NCBI GenBank assembly: GCA_027604185.1 | Contig: JADGKB010000110.1 | Location: forward strand, 1 to 44,111 | DNA from: Boothiomyces macroporosus | Lineage: Eukaryota; Chytridiomycota; Chytridiomycetes; Rhizophydiales; Terramycetaceae | Length of the DNA stretch: 44,111 nt | Reading direction: 5' to 3' | In this document: positions 29,352 to 41,425 of the stretch, piece by piece | Layout: each line of letters starts with the position of its first letter | Numbering within the stretch: the stretch's first letter is position 1 | Notes under the pieces: generated by a model | Seen by the model: only the letters and a program-made list of their open reading frames with translations | Told to the model about the DNA's origin: nothing | Databases searched by the model: none | Position numbers and translations under genes: made by a program

Positions 29352-32257
29352 TTATTGAGAACCCAACCATTTGGCAACTTGCTCCCCGTAAAGTCCCCTC
29401 CATGCCAGCAACTGCTTGGCAGTTTCCAATCCTTTAAGTACAGCTACTTTGGCACCTGGAGGAATATAAAACTTTGGATCTGCTTGTTGCACAAACAAGC
29501 GTTCCGCTTCGGAAATCAAGTATGGCTTGGTGAACGATGCTACCACATTCTTTAGTAATTCTGAAAATTTACCAAAGTCACCGCCATCGAATACTTCAGT
29601 CAGCTTCTCCCAGTTTTCCATCATGAATAGCCAAGTTGTTATATGCCCAACTGGGGAAAGAGTCGCTACTTGAGAAATGAGAAGCTGAATGTCCTGCTTT
29701 CTAACTGCTCCGCTGATAGCTAGTGCTAATGTTCTGCCTTGTAAATAAGGAGTTTTTGTTGCAGCCAATGCGTGCAAGTACAATTGCTGATCAGGGGCAA
29801 AAGTAGAGGCTAAATACTTTTCCAAAATGAATTCGTAATCAGATAAATCACCATAGATAATACCAGCATCATAGATAGCACCAAAAACATCAGGTGATAC
29901 AGGCACTTTATCTGCTTGGCCAGCTTTGATCAATTTAAAGTATTCAAGAGCCTTTTCTACTGTGGCTTTATGGTTGTTTCTTACTGCTTCACCCAATAAT
30001 CTGGCTCGCAACATTCCTTTGAGGTGGTGCTCGGATTCATCCTTTGACTTTTCAGTCCATCCAACAATATTCAACACATTTTCAATCAATCCAGTTTGGA
30101 ATTCGACAAGTGGGCCGTAAGTTGGGTACAATGCGAAAATATCCTTCAAGTTCTCCATTTCTTTTAAAGCAGAATCCCAGACCAAAATGTTGGTTTCCTT
30201 TTTGAGGATTTTTAAAACCTCCAAAGCGATGGTAGGGTCAGTTAATCTTCCTGTAAACGTCATTGCAAAAATATCACTGATTAAACCAGCTCTTTCTACA
30301 GCAGGAGAGAATTCCAAATCAGCTTCCAACCAATCAATAATGTAGCGATAAGTTCTATCATCATATAACGAACGATATACACCAGTCTGGGCAAAGTTTG
30401 CAAATAAAACACTCCCTTCTGGATATTCCTTATCAAACTTTACTTGCACCTCTCCTAAAGAGTTGATTTCGGTGAATCCTCTGGTGAGTCTGACAGGACT
30501 TCCAGTTTCATTTGAATAGATAGAATAAGAAAGCGGTACAGACCAGCTTTGTTTCTTGAAATCAGCTTGCATACCGACTGGCAAAATTGAAAAATCGTCT
30601 ACTAGTGGCTTCTCAATCAGGTTGCCAAACAAAAATCGCTCTTGTTTAACCGTGACGGACTTCTGACCCAGCTTTGTAAATTGTAAGAATGGAAACCCTG
30701 GTTGATCGGTCCTATTATAAAAGCTTGCTTACCATGTCGACATGAATGAGCCAATATCTTGATCAGTACGAAGAGCTTCCCATAATTGTTCAGTTTCAGC
30801 GTTACTATAAGCGTGTTCCAGCAAGTAATTGTGCAATTTTCCAAAAAAGACTTCCTTTCCATACTTTTCATCCATCCATGCTTCCAACATTCTTAGGATT
30901 GAAGAACCTTTTCCATACGAAATGTCGTCAAAAATATTGGAAATTTCAGCAGGATCTTTAACTGGTAGTGCGATCGAGTGAGTGAACAGGGATTCATCAG
31001 CTCTGAGTGCTCTAACCAAATCAAGTGGAATGAATTGATCAGTCATGTTCCATGTAGGTTCAGCAGCTTGAACAGCTTTATATTCCATAAATTCAGCGAA
31101 TCCTTCATTTAACCACAGATCATTCCACCATTTCATTGTTACAAGATTTCCAAACCATTGATGGGCAAGTTCATGAGCAATAACAGTAGCAACTCTTTGC
31201 TTATTCGCAGGTGTAGATGTTTTAGGGTCATAGAGCAAAGCTGTATCTCTATAAGTTACTAAACCCCAGTTTTCCATTGCACCAGCTGAAAAATCAGGCA
31301 CTGCAACCATATCCAGTTTTGGGAGTGGGAAATCAATCCCATATACTTTTTGATAATATTCAAGAATAGGAACTCCTACTTTCAAAGCGTATTCTCCTAA
31401 TTTAGTTTGTCCAGGGGCAGTATAAACAGAAATTTTAACACCGTTGTTTGTTTGAGAAGAGATTGACTCAAATCTAGATAAAGTATTTGTTACTCTGAAA
31501 CTATGAATGCAACTAGATAGGTAGACATTTTGACAGTAGATTCAAAGACAAAAGTTTGATATTCTCCAGCATGGATGATATCCTTGACAGGCATGTTACT
31601 GATAGCATGGTATTGAGTAGATGTGGTCATGGTAATGTCAAATACGGCTTTCTTGTCTGGCTCATCGAAGGATGGAAAGGCGTATCTTGCTTTTGTTGGT
31701 TCAAATTGAGTGGTAGCCAAGAAGTGTTCAACGCTATTAATTTTGTAAGTAGACAAATAGTAACCTGCAATAAATTAGAAAATACCTGCCATGTTTGTGG
31801 CCAGCTCGCCAGTAAACCCAAGAGATAGGAGATACTGACCCTTTGAAATCTTCTTTTTGAAATAGATGATTGAATATTCATATTCAGGCTTGTGCACAAT
31901 ATGAGAATATTTAACTAGAGATCCATCCGCAGACACCAAGTCGATGAACTCGATAGATTTCAGTGCCTGATGGATAACGATAAATTTGGTCTTTTTCTTT
32001 ACATCAATGGTAATGTGCACTTTGCCTTCAAAGGTAAAATCTTTAAGGTTAGTTTCCATGTCCAAAGCGTAGTGGGATGGAGAAACCCAAGTTGGTAGGC
32101 GGATGTCGTCCCATTTGTCCTTGGCCACCAAAATATCTGTCATTTCTGAAACTGCTGGGGTCAATAAGTACCAGAGTGATAGCAAGGCAGTCACTATAAG
32201 AAGGTATTTTTTTAAGCGACTGTGATTTTTTGTTTTGGTTGCTTGAGGGATTTTCAT
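29352..32257 (-). CDS. M1-family zinc aminopeptidase, membrane-anchored
   Basis: Exons 32257-31786, 31764-31494, 31473-30733 and 30711-29352 (introns 21, 20, 21 nt) give 947 residues. A basic N-terminus precedes a membrane segment (YLLIVTALLSLWYLLTP), so it is a type II membrane protein. The M1 catalytic domain has GAMENWG (312-318), the zinc site HELAH (348-352) with Glu371 as third ligand (LWLNEGFAEF), and an ERAP1-like C-terminal helical domain ending VAKWLGSQ. It removes N-terminal residues from peptides in a secretory-pathway or extracellular compartment. Yeast Aap1/Ape2 are soluble relatives; the anchored form resembles animal and protist enzymes. All catalytic residues are present. Confidence 0.95.
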
Positions 32258-32635
32258 TTGTTTGAAAATTTTTCGAGAACGCGATTAGTGCACAGTGATT
32301 GGTTAATATTAATTTCAACTGACTTGTGATCAGTGGGTTTAACTGAGTTTATTTGCGAATAAAAGGTTCCCAATCTTGATACCTGTGTTGGGAACGTGAG
32401 ACCCATGGATGGGAGAAAATTTTAGGAACCATCCCCATCAGTCCGTAATATATACACTGTCATAGAGAATATTCCTCGGTATCATTAATTTATATCAAAT
32501 ACGGGTAATTAGCAATTTACCAAATGCGGATAATTTCCCTATAATGAAACCCCTTAAGATGTAAATACTATAGGCAGAGATACCCTAGCTTGTCTGGTTA
32601 AAAATTGTTTTTTTTCAAACTCAATCTCCACAAAA
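32258..32635. other. Divergent intergenic region
   Basis: 378 bp between the aminopeptidase and ubiquitin-protease starts. AT-rich, TTTATATCAAAT near 32489. No gene seen. Confidence 0.5.
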
Positions 32636-35281
32636 ATGGAAGAAAGCTCCTCAAATAAACGGCAGGTGCAAGATATTTTATCGCCAGATAGCCCACAGCA
32701 ATCGCTAGTTAAAAAGTAAGATAATTTAACTGTAGACACCAGAAAATTAAAGGAACCAGCGGGTTACAAAATCTAGGAAATACTTGCTTTATGAACTCGG
32801 CCTTGCAGTGCTTGACTAATACTACTCCTTTGACAAAGTTCTTTTTAACTGGAGAGTGGGAATCCCAGGTGAATGAAGATAATCCGCTGGGCATGAAAGG
32901 ACAAATTCCCAGAGCTTATGCAGATTTAGTCCACAATATGTGGGGCCCAAATCAGAGTTACGCACCCAGATTATTTAAAAGAACTATTGGAGAAAGAAAC
33001 CCTACCTTTGTGGGTTACGGACAACAGGATTCACATGAATTGTTACAGTCGTTGCTGGACGGATTACATGAAGATCTCAATCGGATCAAGAAAAGAGAAT
33101 ATGTTGAAGATCCTGAAATGGGAGATTTAACAGAAGATCAATTTGCTAAATTATCATGGGAAGCATATATCAAGAGAAATGACTCCATTATTGTTGATTT
33201 ATTCCAAGCTCAGCTAAAATCAAGGACTGAATGTATCAACTGCGGGCATGTATCCATCAAGTTTGATCCTTTTATGTATCTGCAGCTACCTATTCCAGAG
33301 CCAACTCATGCAAATTGTGAAGTAACTGTAATGTACAAGAGCTCAAGCGAACCTAGCACTTGCAAGCCTCAAACAATGAAATTTAGAGTCCCAAAAAGGT
33401 TTAGTGTCGGAGAATTGAAATTGCACGTTGCAAAACAATTAAAATGGTCTGCTAACGCTCAAACCTCTCCAATGTATTCCATATGCGCTGATGTATTCAA
33501 TAGCGCTGTATTCAAAATATTTAAAGATTCAGAAGCTATATCCGAATTTGGCTCCAATGACAAAATATTTATCTACGAATTGGACGAAGTTGAAGGAAAA
33601 TTCTACAATCAAAAAGTATGGAAATTCAGAACTCAAGGGAGACGTTTGGGATTGCCGGTCGAGCACAAATTGGAGGGAAAAGCATTTGGTGTTCCTTCTA
33701 TGATTCATCTACCATCTCTCGCTTTTGAGCCTATCCCTGAAAGTAAAAGTAATGAAGAACTTGGCAAGATGATTTATGGATTAATTGTAAAAAGTGCAAG
33801 ACGCTTTACAAATTCTCCATTATTCAGAAAAGTCGGATCTGAAATCACTCTAGAATCATTGTCGGCAGATAAATCATTGATTGATTCAAAAGATTTATCC
33901 AAAGATCAAGAGTCTGATGAATGGGAACCTATTCCGGATTTGTTTGTTGTGACAAAAGGAGTCAAAAGTGGTTACTCTTCATTTGGAGAAGCAAAAGCGG
34001 TCTACCCAATTAGAAAGTCAGTTACTGCAGACGGGGCTCGCAGTCCAAAGTCAGAAGTGTCGGAATTGGCCCAAAACTTGGATCAAAATGAGCTGAAAGA
34101 AAAGGATGTGCAGATGGCTAAAACATTTTTCTTTAAAGACACTGACTACTTTTTTGCCGAATGGAAACTGGAAGCAGTTCAATATCTGTTTGATGGTACT
34201 ACAACTGGGGCTCTGTTTGAGGTATTCTTGTGTTAATCTAGCCACTAATTGTAAGAAGTGAAGATGAAAAAGAAGCAGATTACAAACCGAAAACAATAAC
34301 GGTTCAACAATGCATGGACGAATTTACAAAGGAAGAAGTTTTAGACGGAAATGACACCATGTATTGTTCGAAATGTAAGGAACACCAGCCTACCAAAAAG
34401 AAGCTGACTGTTTACAGCACTCCAGATGTAAATTTTTGTAATGATTAGATATTAGTTATTCATTTGAAGAGATTTTCTAGTACTGGGAGATATGGATCGA
34501 GGTCTAAGCTGGAAGACTTTGTAGATGCTCCTATAAATGGTTTGGATATGTCGAAGCTTACTACTTCAGCTGGTAACCCAGAAGACAAAGTTTATGATTT
34601 ATTTGCGGTTTCTAATCATTTTGGAGGATTAGGAGGCGGCCATTGTAATTTATCTTTAATCCAGACACTGCTTACATTAAAAACCCACTTGACGGTGAGT
34701 GGTACGACTGTGATGACTCTCGTGTTACTTTATTAGACTCAAAAGTCATGACTAAAGCTGCCTATCTCCTGTTTTACAAAAGAAGAAACATGCCTTTTGA
34801 GGATATTACCACTATTGTCCAGGAAGCAAACGAAAAATATCAAGAGCAGTTGCGGGAAAAACAGTCACTCGACTTTGTTCCTCAAATGGGACTAAATTCT
34901 TCCCAGAAATACACTTCTACCACTTCTACTGCCGTTCCGTCACTCGCCAATACTCGAGCTAATAGTGATGCTGGAGATGATGAACACCGCCCAACTTTCA
35001 ACACCATAGTCCCGTTTGGAACCCCTTTCGAGCCACAGTCTACTGGCTTCTCCTTTGCGCCATCCTCTAAGATTGATGAAGCATCTAGTGAAATAGCTTC
35101 TTTTGGAACTGAAAGAGAAAATTCTCCTGAACCAAGTGATTCCTGTATGGAAGTCGACCAGCCAATTAGAGAGTGGCCTAGCAGTGACAGCGCGATAGTT
35201 GACCATGGGGACGATTACGATCACATAGAAAGCTTCAACACAACCTCTTCGGAATCCTGGGAAAAGATAGAAAGGGAGTAA
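32636..35281 (+). CDS. Ubiquitin-specific protease (USP15/UBP12-like)
   Basis: Exons 32636-32715, 32736-34221, 34242-34427, 34449-34644 and 34665-35281 (introns 20, 20, 21, 20 nt) give 854 residues. The Cys box GLQNLGNTCFMNSALQCLTN places the nucleophile at Cys44. A Zn-ribbon (ECINCGH and MYCSKCKEH) is split by a long insert with a UBL-like stretch. The His box GGLGGGHYTAYIKNPLDGEW places His649, with the DDSRV motif after it. The C-terminal 200 residues are Ser/Glu-rich and disordered. It removes ubiquitin from substrates. Animal USP4/11/15 and yeast Ubp12 start with a DUSP domain; here the catalytic domain begins about 37 residues from the start, so the DUSP module is absent. Confidence 0.93.
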
Positions 35282-35360
35282 TTTATATCCATTAAATATA
35301 TTGCATTAAAATTTTCAATTTTGTCTTTTTTGCCACGTCAGCATAGAGGGTTTTCAAAAA

Positions 35361-36716
35361 ATGGAAGAACAAAAAAGCCTTAAAAATAATACATCCTTTC
35401 AATCGGATATTTCAACCGGAATGGTGGAGATATCACTGTCAAATGAATCTCTGGATTTGCCAAGGGTGATTTACGAAGAGAAGGAACCCTCACCAACAAA
35501 ACCGACACCTAAAGCTGAAATGACTCTCAAACCAGTAGAGAATTTTGACCCCAAACTAGTTCCATTGATATTACGGCACTTGGGTGCAGCGGAACTATTC
35601 AGATGCTGCAGGGTTTCGTGGCAGTGGTTTAAAATTGCTGCAAGTATTCTGTACCAGAACGTGCAATTCGCTCAGCTATCAGGCAGTAGATTAAAGTTAT
35701 TTCAAAAGACTATTCAAAGATCTATTTTGTCACCGAAAGGGTCAAGGGAAACCACCATCGACTACATTTCCCATGTACAATATCTCACCATTACGAATAT
35801 AGTTTTTGATGAAGATACACAGTTGCAACCATGGAGTCTCGTTCGAGATATTATTGGCTTGTGTTCACCCACACTGTGCGGAATCTCTTTGGAAATTGGA
35901 GATGATTCTTTTGCTGATTTACCCCAAGATTTTGTGTACCTATTATCCAATATTACCATTCCAAACCTGCGAATTTTACGTGTATCTTCAAAGTGCATGC
36001 GTATGCCAAGCAGATTAGTCCTGGAGTTATTACGAGCTTCACCCACTGGAGGTTTGAGCAGCATTCGATTTCCTCGATGTCTTACAAATTTTGATGCGTC
36101 CGGATGGTTTTTAATCTGCGAAAAGGGAGGAGAATCGTTGGAAGAATTAGTACTCACTCCTGCTATGGGGCCGAATATGTTGGGCTGGGATGAACACATG
36201 TTTGTCCAAGGCTTGGAACAAATAGCAATGAACTGCCACAGCCTTAAAAGAATAGACTTGTCTGGACACGCTCTATCTCTTCCGCAAAAGGTCTTGGAAA
36301 ACTTTCTAAAGTTTGCTTCTGATATAACAGAATTTTACATGCCTTGCGAATTAAATGATTCGCATCTGATGCTGTTCATGTCTAACAAGCCTTGGCAAAA
36401 TATCAAGACCTTAGGGTTTTCGTGCTCTTGTATTGACGGCGAAATACGCGAACGGCAGCCAAATGGAATGTCTTGCAACAGGTTTGTTGACTCTGTCCTT
36501 ATCGCTTTCCTGGATTACTGTGTTTCAAAGATTGATCATTCTTTCAGTATATACCTTCCAGTATTTATCTTGACTGTAAAGACAGGAAAAAGGATTGAAA
36601 CAATGACATGGCTCTCCGAGTTGATCACTATCACTCAAAGGAACGGCGATTACTTTACCTACAAGGAGAAAATTATTCTCTCGGTCCCTACGCGAAGATT
36701 ATATCAGTTCATTTAA
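35361..36716 (+). CDS. F-box-like protein
   Basis: 451 residues, one exon. After an acidic, Ser/Pro-rich start comes an F-box-like helix set at about 65-105 (KLVPLILRHLGAAELFRCCR, then SWQWFKIAASILYQNV). The rest resembles an irregular leucine-rich repeat array (for example NITIPNLRILRVSS, HSLKRIDLSGHALSL, LKFASDITEFYMP). F-box proteins couple substrates to SCF ubiquitin ligases through Skp1. The assignment rests on pattern only. It lies 79 bp after the ubiquitin protease and 44 bp before the endoglycosidase. The stop codon overlaps the polyadenylation signal (TAAATAAA at 36714). Confidence 0.65.
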   Translation: MEEQKSLKNNTSFQSDISTGMVEISLSNESLDLPRVIYEEKEPSPTKPTPKAEMTLKPVENFDPKLVPLILRHLGAAELFRCCRVSWQWFKIAASILYQNVQFAQLSGSRLKLFQKTIQRSILSPKGSRETTIDYISHVQYLTITNIVFDEDTQLQPWSLVRDIIGLCSPTLCGISLEIGDDSFADLPQDFVYLLSNITIPNLRILRVSSKCMRMPSRLVLELLRASPTGGLSSIRFPRCLTNFDASGWFLICEKGGESLEELVLTPAMGPNMLGWDEHMFVQGLEQIAMNCHSLKRIDLSGHALSLPQKVLENFLKFASDITEFYMPCELNDSHLMLFMSNKPWQNIKTLGFSCSCIDGEIRERQPNGMSCNRFVDSVLIAFLDYCVSKIDHSFSIYLPVFILTVKTGKRIETMTWLSELITITQRNGDYFTYKEKIILSVPTRRLYQFI

Positions 36717-36760
36717 ATAAAGTCTCAAGGTAATTTGAAGGCCAAAATTTTCAATTTTTG

Positions 36761-38679
36761 ATGGACAGAGCAGAACCACTAAATTCTGTTAATTCTCTCG
36801 GCAGCTCACCAAAAAATAAGTTGAATATCTGCCATATACCAATCAAACCAAAGCCGAATCCACGGGTGATCGTTTGCCATGATATGCAAGGAGGGTATAA
36901 ATCGGACGCCAATATTCAAGGAAACCAGATATCAGATACCCAATACACACTTCAATATTGGAAATACGTTGATATATTCATTTACTTTAGTCACCATCGG
37001 ATTACGATTCCTCCTGTAACTTGGACGAACGCTGCCCACCGAAACAGCGTCTTGTCGCTGGGAACTTTTATTGTAGAATGGGGAGAAGGAATACCAGAAG
37101 TGCTAAAGTTAATGTATGGACCAAATTACAATCCGGATTTACCAAGTACTCAGCGAGATTTTGATTGTCATTATGCTGACAGATTGGTTGATCTGGCAGT
37201 TTACTACAATTTTGATGGGTGGTTGATAAACATTGAATCGCCTCTACCCTCTGGAATACATGCAATAGTTTTGAGTAGGTTTCTAAAGTACCTCACAACA
37301 ACCATCCATGCTAGGAAAAAGCATTCTCAAATTATTTGGTACGACTCTGTTATAAGTGATGGATCTCTTCGATGGCAAGACCAGTTGAATACTAAAAACG
37401 CCCTTTTCTTTGATGCGTGTGACTCGATGTTTGTAAACTACACCTGGAATGAACAGAGGATTCATCAAAGTGCGTTGAACGCCGGAGCGGATAAGCACAA
37501 GCTATTCACCGGGATAGATGTTTGGGGAAGAAATACTTTTGGCGGAGGTGGTTTTAACGTACACCGGGCTCTAAGAGAAGTAAGCAAGAATGGAACTGGA
37601 GTAGCGATATTTGCGCCTGCATGGACATTTGAACGATTTGGTGGTGAATCTTTTCATCAGATAGAAAATAGGTTTTGGGAGGATGTAGATCAGCAACTTA
37701 CTGTTGAACTGTCTCCAGATGAGACAACAAAAATTGACAATGACGGTATTCTTGACTAACTTTAGACCTTGGATGTATATCTCAATACCTTAAAGCAAAA
37801 CCAATAACAAATGAAGAGTTTTATACTGATTTTGATACTGGATGCGGAAAAGCAACTTTTATTGGTGGAACTAAAGTGTCTGATTTACCATGGACTCATA
37901 TTAGCCATCAAAACATACTCCCAAACGATGTCATAGTAGATTGGATATCTGTTATTGGTGGGAAATTTAAGGAATCAAACTCTAGAGAAATTTGGTGCGA
38001 TTACCAGCTGGACCACTCGGAAGCATATCATGGAGGTTCATCAGTTTGCTTTTCCAACAATACAAAGATTGAGGGGAACATTCAGTCTTCAATCAAGTAT
38101 CAACTTTTCACGTTCAATACCGATGTTTCTTCAAAAGTTTTGAAAATAATGTACAAGAAGAGAGGAATAACTTTTGGCATTTCGTTAACTATTCAGTCAC
38201 AATTTTTAAAAGAATATATTATATTTGCTGATCAAAAAGAAGGTGCCTGGGATGAAATTACTATAGACTTTGAGAAACAACAGATATCTGGCGTTCTGCT
38301 AAAACTTGGTTTGGTATTTTCATTCAAAAATGCAGAGGGTATATTAGAATATTCCAAACAAGATCTGGGTCTGGAAACTCATGAATTGCGAGATTTTAAA
38401 GTAAATATTGGGTCAGTATACTTGGGTAAACAATGTATCGGCATTTCCAGTAAGGAGTTGAAGGGTATCGTTCACTTTGGACAAATGGAAGATGGAAAAT
38501 ACTTGATCGATTGGTCCAGTCTTGGTATGGACTTTGACTATGCATGTGTCTTTGAGGGTAGTACATACCTTGGCCGGTCGTTTACTTTTGCATATTTACT
38601 AGATAGACTAGTGGATCCATCAAACATCAAAGTACATGCTTACAAATTTGGGAAAAGAGTTACCATTCTTTCAACGTAA
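36761..38679 (+). CDS. ENGASE: Cytosolic endo-beta-N-acetylglucosaminidase (GH85)
   Basis: Exons 36761-37745 and 37766-38679, split by the 20-nt intron GTATTCTTGACTAACTTTAG, give 632 residues. GH85 signatures: VIVCHDMQGGYKSDANIQG near the start, SVLSLGTFIVEWGEG, and the catalytic segment YYNFDGWLINIES with the general-acid Glu and the upstream Asn that positions the substrate. Next come IIWYDSVISDGSLRWQDQLN and DVWGRNTFGGGGF, and then the beta-sandwich domains. No signal peptide is seen, as for animal ENGase, which cleaves the chitobiose core of free or misfolded-protein N-glycans in the cytosol. This complements Hrd1-dependent ER degradation encoded in the same window. It ends 23 bp from the convergent methyltransferase gene. 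Confidence 0.93.
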
Positions 38680-38702
38680 AATATATTCAATAAATACAAG
38701 AT

Positions 38703-40156
38703 TTATTTCCTGGTGGCTACTATAACCATATTTCTAGGCGAATCAAGTTGCTTGAATATTGGCGCCAGCCAGATATCTTTACAGCTTTGGCTTTCCTCTA
38801 AAAACAACACTCTGTCTAGCAATATAAGAGATTCAATGGCTTCCGCCATCATTGCTCTCAAAGTCCACACCACAGATACTTGGAACATCTTACAGCTGTA
38901 AAGTTCTTCAACTTCATTAATTGTATTCTCGTCAAGATCCTCTGTTGGATAAGGCAGCCCTAGTTTTTGAATTGCCTTTATACAATATTCTTTGAATCCA
39001 TGCTTAAAAGCTCCCCTCCCAAGTCTACCAATAGTGATTGTAGACGGATCAATATCTTTGAAACATTTAGATTTGGTCAAGACTACCTGTAGCATTGCTC
39101 TCCAAGAGTGCTTTTTAAAGTTTTCAACAGAAGTTTCGTATTCATAAGCCCAACGACAAGTAGCTTGGCATGCTGTCATTCTGGTAGAGTATCCTAGTGT
39201 GAATCCTTGCGATTCGATAAATTTAGACATTGGGAACCCATAATCTTTCGGGGTTTCAGTTTGATGCAATAGTGGAGGTTTCGAGCATTCTTCAGAAAGG
39301 TGATTATAACACTAACATTAACAATAGCTTACACATCCGACATTGATCAAGGCTGAGGCATCTCCCTTTGTAAACTGTCGAAGCATTGTACTGGCTAAAT
39401 CCCCGCATGTGTGAAGGCCGCACAGTATCCAACTCTGATCATCTTGAATAATGTCCCTTAAATTCTCTTCTCCTTGAATTTTACCTAGTATATCTGCAAG
39501 CAGTTCTCCTGGCTCCACTCTCGAGTTCACATGCATCACTTTCCCAGTAATATCAGCTCTTTTTTTGAGTACTTTTTCTATTCTATTGAGGTTGAATTGT
39601 GCCCCACAAGTTTGAATTGTTGAATCGTCAACTCCAACGACAGTATGGTTATATTGGTAAGCCAGACATGCATCTAAATAGCCCTGACCTGCACCCATGT
39701 CTATGATATGTGTTGCTTCGGAATTAATGGTGAAATGATGTATGATTGCAGCTAATGCCTGTACTTCTATCTTTTTCTTTTCAGATCCATATGTAATCAA
39801 CTTGTCTAGCTCTGGAGAATTATTAATCAAATCCTGAAGGTCAGATATCGAAGGATCCCTTGGCAACACCAGTGATTTGCATTTCCTCACAAATTCCTGT
39901 AAAGTAAAAGGCCAGCCTGCTTTAGTTTCTCCAAAGCTCGCCAAATTTATCAACTCCTGGGTATTGCACTCCTCCAGCACATGCCAGTCTGGAGGGACTT
40001 TGGAGTTCCAAAAGTCGCAGTAAAAAAAATCTACAGCATGGTTCTGAAATTAATATTAAATACGCTTAACAGCCAGTCGTACTCTTGTTTGAATCTAATC
40101 AATTCTTGCACCAATTGCTTGACATCCTGACAGCCTTCAGGAAGCTTCAAGTGCAT
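38703..40156 (-). CDS. METTL25/RRNAD1-type methyltransferase-like protein
   Basis: Exons 40156-40064, 40043-39333 and 39311-38703 (introns 20, 21 nt) give 470 residues. N-terminus WLLSNHAVDFFYCDFW, then the SAM-binding motif THIIDMGAGQGYLDACLAY. Motif IV-like LCGLHTCGDLASTMLRQF is followed by VGCCYNHLSE, which is restored only when the 21-nt intron is removed; the end is LDSPRNMVIVATRK. This order is that of the METTL25/METTL25B (RRNAD1) family, which are predicted methyltransferases of uncertain substrate. On the minus strand the stop overlaps AATAAA. The start is 30 bp from the divergent Cwc21 start. Confidence 0.9.
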
Positions 40157-40186
40157 TTCAAAAAATCTTTTTTCAAAGATCAAAAA
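40157..40186. promoter_or_regulatory. 30-bp gap between two divergent start codons
   Basis: The ATG of the METTL25-like gene (40156, minus) and of CWC21 (40187, plus) are only 30 bp apart. The two genes must share control elements or have transcription starts inside each other's coding region. A T-rich and A-rich stretch fills the gap. Confidence 0.55.
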
Positions 40187-41316
40187 ATGTCTTACAATGG
40201 AATAGGTCTCGCAACAGCAAGAGGATCTGGAACGAATGGCTACGTTCAACGGAACATGTCTTCACTTAAAGCCAAGCCGATCGTGCGGAAAGACGTTGTA
40301 AACTACCTCCAGGCTCCTGAACATGCAATGTCTCGCCCTGCAAATCAGGAAATATTGGATCATGAAAGAAAGCGATTGGTTGAAATCAAGTGTCTTGAAA
40401 TGGAAGATAAATGGACTGAAGAAGGTGTCGATCCAGACGAAATTGAAGAACGAATTTCAGCATTGCGAAAGAAGCTCTTGACAAACCTGGAAGAATTGGC
40501 TGAGCACCAAAAGAAAATTAAAGAGTGGCAGGTTCATCAAATTGCTGAACAAAAAGAAAAAGAAAACAAGCGGTTCGAGGAAGCATTTGGGATAAGGCGG
40601 GACTTTGTTTCAGGAGAATCTTTTGATAGAGATTTACAGGTTATTGAAACTAACACCAGGAACAAAAAAAGGTTGAAAGACAGCAAGAGAGAGAACAGAA
40701 GGAAAAAGAGTACCAGTCGCGTAAGAAGAGTGAAAAGAAACAAAGAGAGCGTGAATTGGAGGAAGAAAGGCTGGAAAAAGAAAGAGAAGTAAGGCTGGAG
40801 AGGAATAAGGAACGAAAGAGTAGTCCGCACTCAAAATCTCGCGAACGCAGCCAAAGCAGATCAAGAGAAAGATATTCGAGAAGAGATAGTGAAAAAAGTA
40901 GGAGATATGATGATAATCGCCATATACCAGGTAAGAAAGCTTCTCGTGAACTTTCTCGATCTCCTGTTAGAGAAACTAAAAGAGACCGAAGCCCTTCTGT
41001 TTCTCCTCCACGAGATGTGAAGCGAAGGCAAAGAAGCCCATCCCCTTCACCAGTTCGGGAAATCAGCAAAAGGTCTCAGCGCACATTGCCTTCTCCAGTT
41101 CGTTATTCAAGAAGAGAATCTAGAAGCCCTTCTGTCTCAAGATCTCCTGAAAGGCCTGTTAGAAGTCGTAGAAGCCCTTCTGTCTCAAGGTCTCCTCCAA
41201 AAAGACCTGTTAGAAGTCGTAGAAGCCCTTCAAAATCGCCTGTTTCTAGGCGAAGAAGACCTAGTCCAAGTGACTCTGAATCAAGTGGGAGCGATAGTGA
41301 TTCCTCACGCAATTAA
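40187..41316 (+). CDS. CWC21: Cwc21/SRRM2-like spliceosome protein with SR tail
   Basis: Exons 40187-40639 and 40660-41316 (20-nt intron GTTATTGAAACTAACACCAG) give 369 residues. The N-terminus MSYNGIGLATARGSGTNGYV is the conserved Cwc21/SRm300 entry motif, and a cwf21 helical domain follows at about 55-105 (HERKRLVEIKCLEMEDKWTE). Then come a charged coiled coil and an Arg/Ser-rich C-terminus with repeated SRSP and RRSPS units, including near-identical 41100-41240 repeats (RPVRSRRSPSVSRSP). Cwc21 contacts Prp8 and Snu114 in the active spliceosome. Yeast Cwc21 lacks the long SR tail; this form resembles animal SRRM2 in having one. Of interest because introns here are extremely short. Confidence 0.93.
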
Positions 41317-41425
41317 TTTCTTAATAAACCCTTGCTTTTGATAGCTGTAGCTTGCTTTGACATGCATGTTCATAAGTTTACGTCATTAAGCTCACTTGAC
41401 ACGAGAGTGGTTTTTCCTAAAATTG

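Noticed and set aside
40931..40970. GT...AG stretch of 40 nt in the SR region of CWC21
   Set aside because: Removing it breaks the SR-repeat frame, which is continuous without splicing.
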